NCBI GenBank assembly: GCA_947446645.1
Contig: CANFHA010000018.1
Span: forward strand, 48,498 to 112,497
DNA length: 64,000 nucleotides
Source of the DNA: Chitinophagaceae bacterium
Lineage (GTDB): Bacteria > Bacteroidota > Bacteroidia > Chitinophagales > Chitinophagaceae
Direction: 5' to 3'
Part shown: positions 60,158-64,000 of the stretch, piece after piece
Layout: each line of letters opens with the position of its first letter
How positions within the stretch are numbered: the first letter of the stretch is position 1
The notes under the pieces: model-generated
Told to the model about the DNA's origin: nothing
What the model saw: the letters and a program-made list of their open reading frames with translations, nothing else
Database searches by the model: none
Made by a program: the position numbers and the translations under genes

Positions 60158-61504
60158 ATGATCAAAATATACCGGTTGCTGTTGGTACTTATTTCACTAC
60201 TACCTTACCACGCTTTTGCGCAGGGTGATGATTCGAAAAATAAGGGCGCTAAGGACAGCCTTTCAAGCCGTTTTAATCTGCACTTTCAGACAACCTATAT
60301 ATACCAGTACAAGCCGGAATTCGGCGCTAAATACAGTGGGCCTAACAGCCTGGTGACAGATGAGGAAAGGCAAAACTCGCTGACTGCTACGCTCTTCCTG
60401 GGTGTGCGCCTGTGGCAGGGAGCGGAGCTATATATAAACCCTGAGCTGGCGGGTGGCAGCGGGCTTAGTGGTGCATTTGGCATGGGTGCATCTACCAACG
60501 GCGAAACTTTTCGTGTGGGAAACCCTGCGCCAACACTTTACCTGGCCCGCGCATACGTGAAACAAACCATAGCGCTGGGTGGTAAAAGCGAGCCGGCTGA
60601 AGAAGGAATAAATCAACTGAACACATTGTATGCAGCACGGTCGCTATCGTTTTACCTGGGGAAATTCTGCCTGGGAGATATCTTTGATAACAATGAATAT
60701 GCTGCGGGACCTCGTACATCTTTCCTGAACTGGTGCTTTATGAACAATGGCGCCTGGGACTATGCCGCCAATGTGCGGGGATATACCTATAGCTTCACCA
60801 CGGCACTGCAATGGGATAATATGACCTATAAGGCCGGGCTTGCCGCACTACCCATAACTGCAAATGGGCCTGAACTAAACACAAATCCTGCGCAGGAGTA
60901 CAGTATAAATGCGGAGGCTACGCGTACCCATACATGGCGTAAACGGGAAGGACATATACGGCTGCTGGCCTACTACAACAGCGGGCATATGGGCAACTAT
61001 AAGAAAGCAACAGAGAATGTACCTGCCGGGTGGCAACCAGATGCCACACTAAACCGGAAATACGGCAGAAGCAAAACAGGAATAGGGCTAAACATAGACC
61101 AGGAAATAACAGATGCACTGGGCGTGTTTGCACGTGCAGGCTGGAACGACGGACAAAATGAAACATGGTGTTTTACAGAGGTGGACAGAACCATATCTGT
61201 AGTTGCAATTTTAAAAGGAACAGCATGGAAACGCAAAGAGGATAATGCAGGCTTTGCCGTGGTAGCCAATGGTATTTCAAAGGCGCACAGGGATTACCTT
61301 AATGCTGGCGGACTGGGCTTTCAGCTGGGCGACGGACGACTGAGCTATGCGCCGGAAACGGTTGCTGAATTCTATTATAGCTTTAAGCCGGTATCGTCAG
61401 GGATATGGCTGACGCTGGACTACCAGTTTGGTCTGAATCCGGGGTATAATGCTGATAGGGGACCTGTGAATGTGGTGTCGTTCAGGGCGCATGTGGAGCT
61501 TTAA
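60158..61504 (+). CDS. Carbohydrate-porin (OprB-like) outer-membrane protein
   Basis: 448 residues. Signal peptide MIKIYRLLLVLISLLPYHAFAQ. The mature part is beta-barrel-like with alternating strands: FNLHFQTTYIYQYKPEFGAKYSGPNSL, LTATLFLGVRLWQGAELYINPELAGGSGLS, RSLSFYLGKFCLGDIFDNNEYAAGPRTSFLNWC, NNGAWDYAANVRGYTYSFTTALQWDN, and a last strand near GPVNVVSFRAHVEL. The GAGLSG...NPELAGGSGLS and FFDNNEYAxxPRTxFLNW blocks are typical of the OprB-like family in Bacteroidota. It is divergent from the DtxR-type repressor and likely under its control. Although named for sugars, such porins next to MntR-like regulators may serve metal entry. Confidence 0.85.
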   Translation: MIKIYRLLLVLISLLPYHAFAQGDDSKNKGAKDSLSSRFNLHFQTTYIYQYKPEFGAKYSGPNSLVTDEERQNSLTATLFLGVRLWQGAELYINPELAGGSGLSGAFGMGASTNGETFRVGNPAPTLYLARAYVKQTIALGGKSEPAEEGINQLNTLYAARSLSFYLGKFCLGDIFDNNEYAAGPRTSFLNWCFMNNGAWDYAANVRGYTYSFTTALQWDNMTYKAGLAALPITANGPELNTNPAQEYSINAEATRTHTWRKREGHIRLLAYYNSGHMGNYKKATENVPAGWQPDATLNRKYGRSKTGIGLNIDQEITDALGVFARAGWNDGQNETWCFTEVDRTISVVAILKGTAWKRKEDNAGFAVVANGISKAHRDYLNAGGLGFQLGDGRLSYAPETVAEFYYSFKPVSSGIWLTLDYQFGLNPGYNADRGPVNVVSFRAHVEL

Positions 61505-61535
61505 GTCGTAAGTCGTGAGTCGTGAGTCGTAAGTC
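61502..61535. repeat. Tandem heptamers TRAGTCG starting at the porin stop codon
   Basis: TAAGTCG, TAAGTCG, TGAGTCG, TGAGTCG and TAAGTC follow one another without gaps. The first TAA is the porin stop. Confidence 0.85.
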
Positions 61536-61632
61536 TGCGTGAATGTGTCTGTAAATTGTGATATGGATTAGGAAACAATCGCTAGTTTTGAGTTAAGGCC
61601 CAAAAATCCATGAATGTTTATCCCTCAGCTTT

Positions 61633-61962
61633 ATGAAAAAGACCGAAGTACTTACACTGTTATCGATTTGCTTTTCTGTTGCTACTTACGCACAAGATTC
61701 GAAAATGAACGCGTCGCCTGCGTATGATAATGTAAAAAAGGAGGCGGAGTGGAATACCTATAAGAATGAACTGCGCCAGCAAAAAAACATTTTAGTAAGT
61801 ACAACTTATAACGCGCAAGTCACCAAGGGGCCTGTATTACAGGACAACAATAAAACAGGATTATCGGCTCTGCAACCGCATCCGGAAAATAATCCATTTG
61901 ATAAGTATGATCTAAAGAGAGTGGTGCTTAGAGCGGTTAATTACACTAAGAGCAAGTATTAG
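61633..61962 (+). CDS. Small secreted protein of unknown function
   Basis: 109 residues with a signal peptide (MKKTEVLTLLSICFSVATYAQ, cut after AQ). The mature part is about 88 residues, polar, with no recognised domain: KKEAEWNTYKNELRQQKNI, then LVSTTYNAQVTKGPVLQ, and ending YDLKRVVLRAVNYTKSKY. It could be periplasmic or attached to the envelope. No lipobox is seen. It follows the porin by 128 bp and could be transcribed with it or alone. I do not recognise the family. Confidence 0.7.
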   Translation: MKKTEVLTLLSICFSVATYAQDSKMNASPAYDNVKKEAEWNTYKNELRQQKNILVSTTYNAQVTKGPVLQDNNKTGLSALQPHPENNPFDKYDLKRVVLRAVNYTKSKY

Positions 61963-61998
61963 AATAGTTCTCTTTTTATTACCGCGTATTTCAACGCT

Positions 61999-62034
61999 AT
62001 GCGGTCTGACCACTAAAAGCGGTACTGACCGCAT
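61999..62034. terminator. Possible terminator or stem-loop between the small secreted protein and methyltransferase genes
   Basis: ATGCGGTC at 61999-62006 pairs with GACCGCAT at 62027-62034 across a 20-nt loop, between convergent genes. There is no strong T tract, so its role is uncertain. Confidence 0.4.
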
Positions 62035-62058
62035 CACTATCGGATAAGTTCGTGATAC

Positions 62059-63006
62059 TTACTTCTCAATCATAAAACATTTCCGGTTTAGTTTGCCCTG
62101 GAAGTCGAAGGGAGTGGTGGCGCCGGTGATGTCTTTGACGGTGAGGGCGGGTATGCTGTCGCGGTCGAGGACGAAGTCGCGGTAGTTGTTGCTGAAGTAG
62201 ATCCTGCCGCCATCGGTGCAGCCTTTGAGCAGCTTTTTGAGCAGGAATACATGGTCGCGCTGCACATCGAAATTGTCTTCCATACGCTTGCTGTTAGAGA
62301 AAGTGGGCGGATCGCAAATGATAAGGTCGTAGGCATTTGCGGGCATATACTCCAGCCATTCTATAACATCGCCATGTACAAAATCGTGCTGGGTATCTTT
62401 ATAGAGCTTGTTGTACTGCATGTTTCGCTTGGCCCAGTTGAGGTAGGTCTTGGAAAGATCTACTGAAGTAACTGTGCTGGCGCCGCCATCTGCTGCATAC
62501 ACACTGAATGAACCCGTATAGCAAAACAGGTTGAGCACGTTCATTCCCTTCGCTTCTTCCCGCACCATATCGCGGGTAATGCGGTGATCGAGGAAAAGGC
62601 CTGTGTCCAGGTAGTCGGTAAGATTGATGATGAAATTAAGGCCGCCTTCAGGAACTATGCGCTCCACTTTCTGCTCATCAAATTTTTCGTACTGCCCCTG
62701 CCTGCCGGCTTTACGCTGCCGCACTTTCATGAAAATATTGTCGGGCGATATCTCCAGCACATTTGCCAAAACCTCTTTGCAGCTTTGCAGCCAGGCTTCG
62801 TGCTCGGCATCTTCCATACCATGCCTGCGCTTGTACTCAGCAGCATGCACCACCCCATTGTACAGGTCTATAGCAAACGGAAATTCGGGCAGATCGTGAT
62901 CGTAAAAACGGAAGCAGGCCACCTCCTGGCGCTTAGCCAACTTGCTATAGTGCTTGTACACCTTTTGCAGGCGGTTATAGAACATGGTGAGTTTGTCTGC
63001 GGTCAT
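62059..63006 (-). CDS. Class I SAM-dependent rRNA methyltransferase (RlmK/RlmI-like)
   Basis: 315 residues. The N-terminal part includes FAIDLYNGVVHAAEYKRRHGME and a KVRQRKAGRQGQYEKFDE RNA-contact region. The Rossmann-fold catalytic domain has motif I NLFCYTGSFSVYAADGGAS, SVDLSKTYLNWAKRNM (acidic motif II), HGDVIEWL and the DPPTFSNSKRM motif typical of RlmL/RlmK and RlmI type m2G/m5C enzymes. The VLLKKLLKGCTDGGRIYFSNN strand follows. Substrate is most likely a 23S rRNA guanine by analogy with the RlmKL C-terminal domain; the exact position is not known. It is alone on the minus strand between the small secreted gene and the next T9SS protein. Confidence 0.88.
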   Translation of the reverse strand: MTADKLTMFYNRLQKVYKHYSKLAKRQEVACFRFYDHDLPEFPFAIDLYNGVVHAAEYKRRHGMEDAEHEAWLQSCKEVLANVLEISPDNIFMKVRQRKAGRQGQYEKFDEQKVERIVPEGGLNFIINLTDYLDTGLFLDHRITRDMVREEAKGMNVLNLFCYTGSFSVYAADGGASTVTSVDLSKTYLNWAKRNMQYNKLYKDTQHDFVHGDVIEWLEYMPANAYDLIICDPPTFSNSKRMEDNFDVQRDHVFLLKKLLKGCTDGGRIYFSNNYRDFVLDRDSIPALTVKDITGATTPFDFQGKLNRKCFMIEK

Positions 63007-63108
63007 GAGTGGTATTGTAGTAGTATTTCACGCAAAGGTCGCAAAGTTTTTCGCAAAAGCGGCTGAGAAAAATTAATGATTATTGCATCCAGGTATCTTG
63101 TTAGAAAA

Positions 63109-63140
63109 ACAAAGGGCGAAGCACGCGCTTCGCCCTTTGT
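63109..63140 (-). terminator. Terminator of the rightmost T9SS protein gene
   Basis: A perfect 14-bp stem (ACAAAGGGCGAAGC with GCTTCGCCCTTTGT) with loop ACGC lies 20 bp past the stop. On the minus strand it runs into TTTTTCTAAC. Confidence 0.85.
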
Positions 63141-63160
63141 TGTATCTGATGTATTTAGAA

Positions 63161-64000
63161 CTATTTACCCACCACGAAGTGGAATGTTTCATTCCCGCTT
63201 TCTGTGTGTACACGCAGCAGGTAGTTGCCGGAGGCTTCCGTATTCAGTTTTATCTCGGCATGTAGCTTTCCGCTTTGCGGTGTAGTAGTGCCGGTGTATA
63301 CTGTGCGACCCAGCATGTCTACCACTTCCAGCGCCACTTCAGTGTCTGTGCTATTGCCCAGTGTACCGTTCAGCACAAACGCACCATTGTTAGGGTTAGG
63401 GAACAGTGTAAGATCGTTAGCTGTACCCGCCACTTTGTCTACAGCCAGGAAGCCCAATCCATAGACAACTTTGGTATTGCTGTAGCCTATGAAGGAACCG
63501 GTGTCGCACGGTGAGTTGCCGGTAACCTTGCAGTAGATGGTGTCATTGTCATTGTAGATGTGGGTAGTAAATACAGGAGCATTTGCACCTGCCACAGCTA
63601 CATTGTTGATATACCACTGGTACAGCGGAGCAGGACCACCATAGGTAACCACGCTGTAGAAAGTATACACCTCACCGATGTAAGAAATAGTATCTGCCTG
63701 TGTGCAGGATATGTCTACTATAGGACCAACCTCCGGCCATACATTCAGCACCACATCTTTAGCTATTACAGCAGGCGATGCGCATACACTGTGTGTGGTC
63801 ATGGTTACAGTAATGAAGTCGCCATGCTGCGGGTTGTAGGTAAGCGTAGGACCTGTGCCCATGTAGATAGTGCCAAACAGTTTCCACACAAATGTTGGTG
63901 CGCCTGCATTAGAATCCGTAGTGGAGAGCGTAACAGGCGTGTTGTGACAGAGAGCACTATCCAGCGGAGAGGTAGAAACTTTAAGCCAGGCCGGCAGCGG
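63161..64000 (-). CDS. C-terminal part of a T9SS-secreted surface protein, cut by the window edge
   Basis: The frame is open from 64000 to the stop at 63161 (279 codons); the start lies outside. It begins inside an Ig-like repeat (LDSALCHNTPVTLSTTDSNAGAPTFVWKLF), continues with a beta-rich domain (GDFITVTMTTHSVCASPA) and an Ig-like domain with YQWYINNVAVAGANAPVF and DNDTIYCKVTGNSPC. It ends in a type A sorting domain (LFPNPNNGAFVLNGTLGN ... GNYLLRVHTESGNETFHF). This Ig-like domain and sorting domain are close relatives of those at the end of the giant protein. Probably another large surface protein. Confidence 0.9.
   Translation of the reverse strand, partial: PLPAWLKVSTSPLDSALCHNTPVTLSTTDSNAGAPTFVWKLFGTIYMGTGPTLTYNPQHGDFITVTMTTHSVCASPAVIAKDVVLNVWPEVGPIVDISCTQADTISYIGEVYTFYSVVTYGGPAPLYQWYINNVAVAGANAPVFTTHIYNDNDTIYCKVTGNSPCDTGSFIGYSNTKVVYGLGFLAVDKVAGTANDLTLFPNPNNGAFVLNGTLGNSTDTEVALEVVDMLGRTVYTGTTTPQSGKLHAEIKLNTEASGNYLLRVHTESGNETFHFVVGK

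Overview
The window comes from a Bacteroidota chromosome, most likely a Chitinophagaceae-type relative. Evidence for this: four proteins end in type IX secretion (T9SS) C-terminal sorting domains; there is a SusC-like TonB receptor next to a DUF4249 lipoprotein and a LytS/LytTR pair; the initiator tRNA has a TTTG / TAnnTTTG promoter; and Shine-Dalgarno sequences are mostly weak or absent. Species cannot be fixed from the sequence alone.

Layout. 1-10.3 kb: RNase R (cut by the left edge), a ParE-type toxin with its partner, an initiator tRNA-Met, a J-domain/KTSC protein, DUF72, DUF421 and VOC proteins, an aldehyde dehydrogenase/DUF779 operon divergent from an AraC regulator, a PfpI/DJ-1 protein and PepD. 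10.4-33 kb: one 22.6-kb gene on the minus strand for a 7,536-residue secreted repeat protein. By hand count it has about 13 beta-strand units of ~91 aa, about 65 Cys-pair Ig-like (Big_2-like) repeats of ~72 aa, eight PKD-like repeats of exactly 81 aa, four copies of an unnamed ~79-aa module, and a T9SS sorting domain. 33-41.3 kb: an AT-rich gap, an NlpC/P60 lipoprotein, a frameshifted membrane-anchored protein, a SnoaL-like protein, a TMTC-like membrane/TPR protein, and a propeller-amidohydrolase fusion whose coding sequence contains palindromic repeat DNA. 41.3-50.9 kb: two repeat-rich non-coding stretches that enclose TerC, a second amidohydrolase, a pseudouridine synthase with a long charged repeat tail, and two NHL-repeat T9SS proteins. 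51-64 kb: a TonB receptor/DUF4249/LytS/LytTR operon with TAATG junctions, RecQ, a GIY-YIG nuclease gene between two inverted copies of a 30-bp palindrome, a DtxR-type regulator with its operator and a divergent porin, a small secreted protein, an rRNA methyltransferase, and the C-terminal end of another T9SS protein cut by the right edge.

How the parts connect. The window is rich in surface-display functions (giant adhesin-like protein, NHL proteins, TonB receptor, lipoproteins, porin). It also carries several families of dispersed palindromic or composite repeats, some in gaps and some read through as protein. The most unusual signal is the palindrome family with the core GAGCGGAGTCGA. It flanks the GIY-YIG gene in inverted orientation and also forms three in-frame 13-codon repeats in the amidohydrolase. 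This raises the possibility of a nuclease-associated palindrome element that tolerates or exploits insertion in coding DNA.
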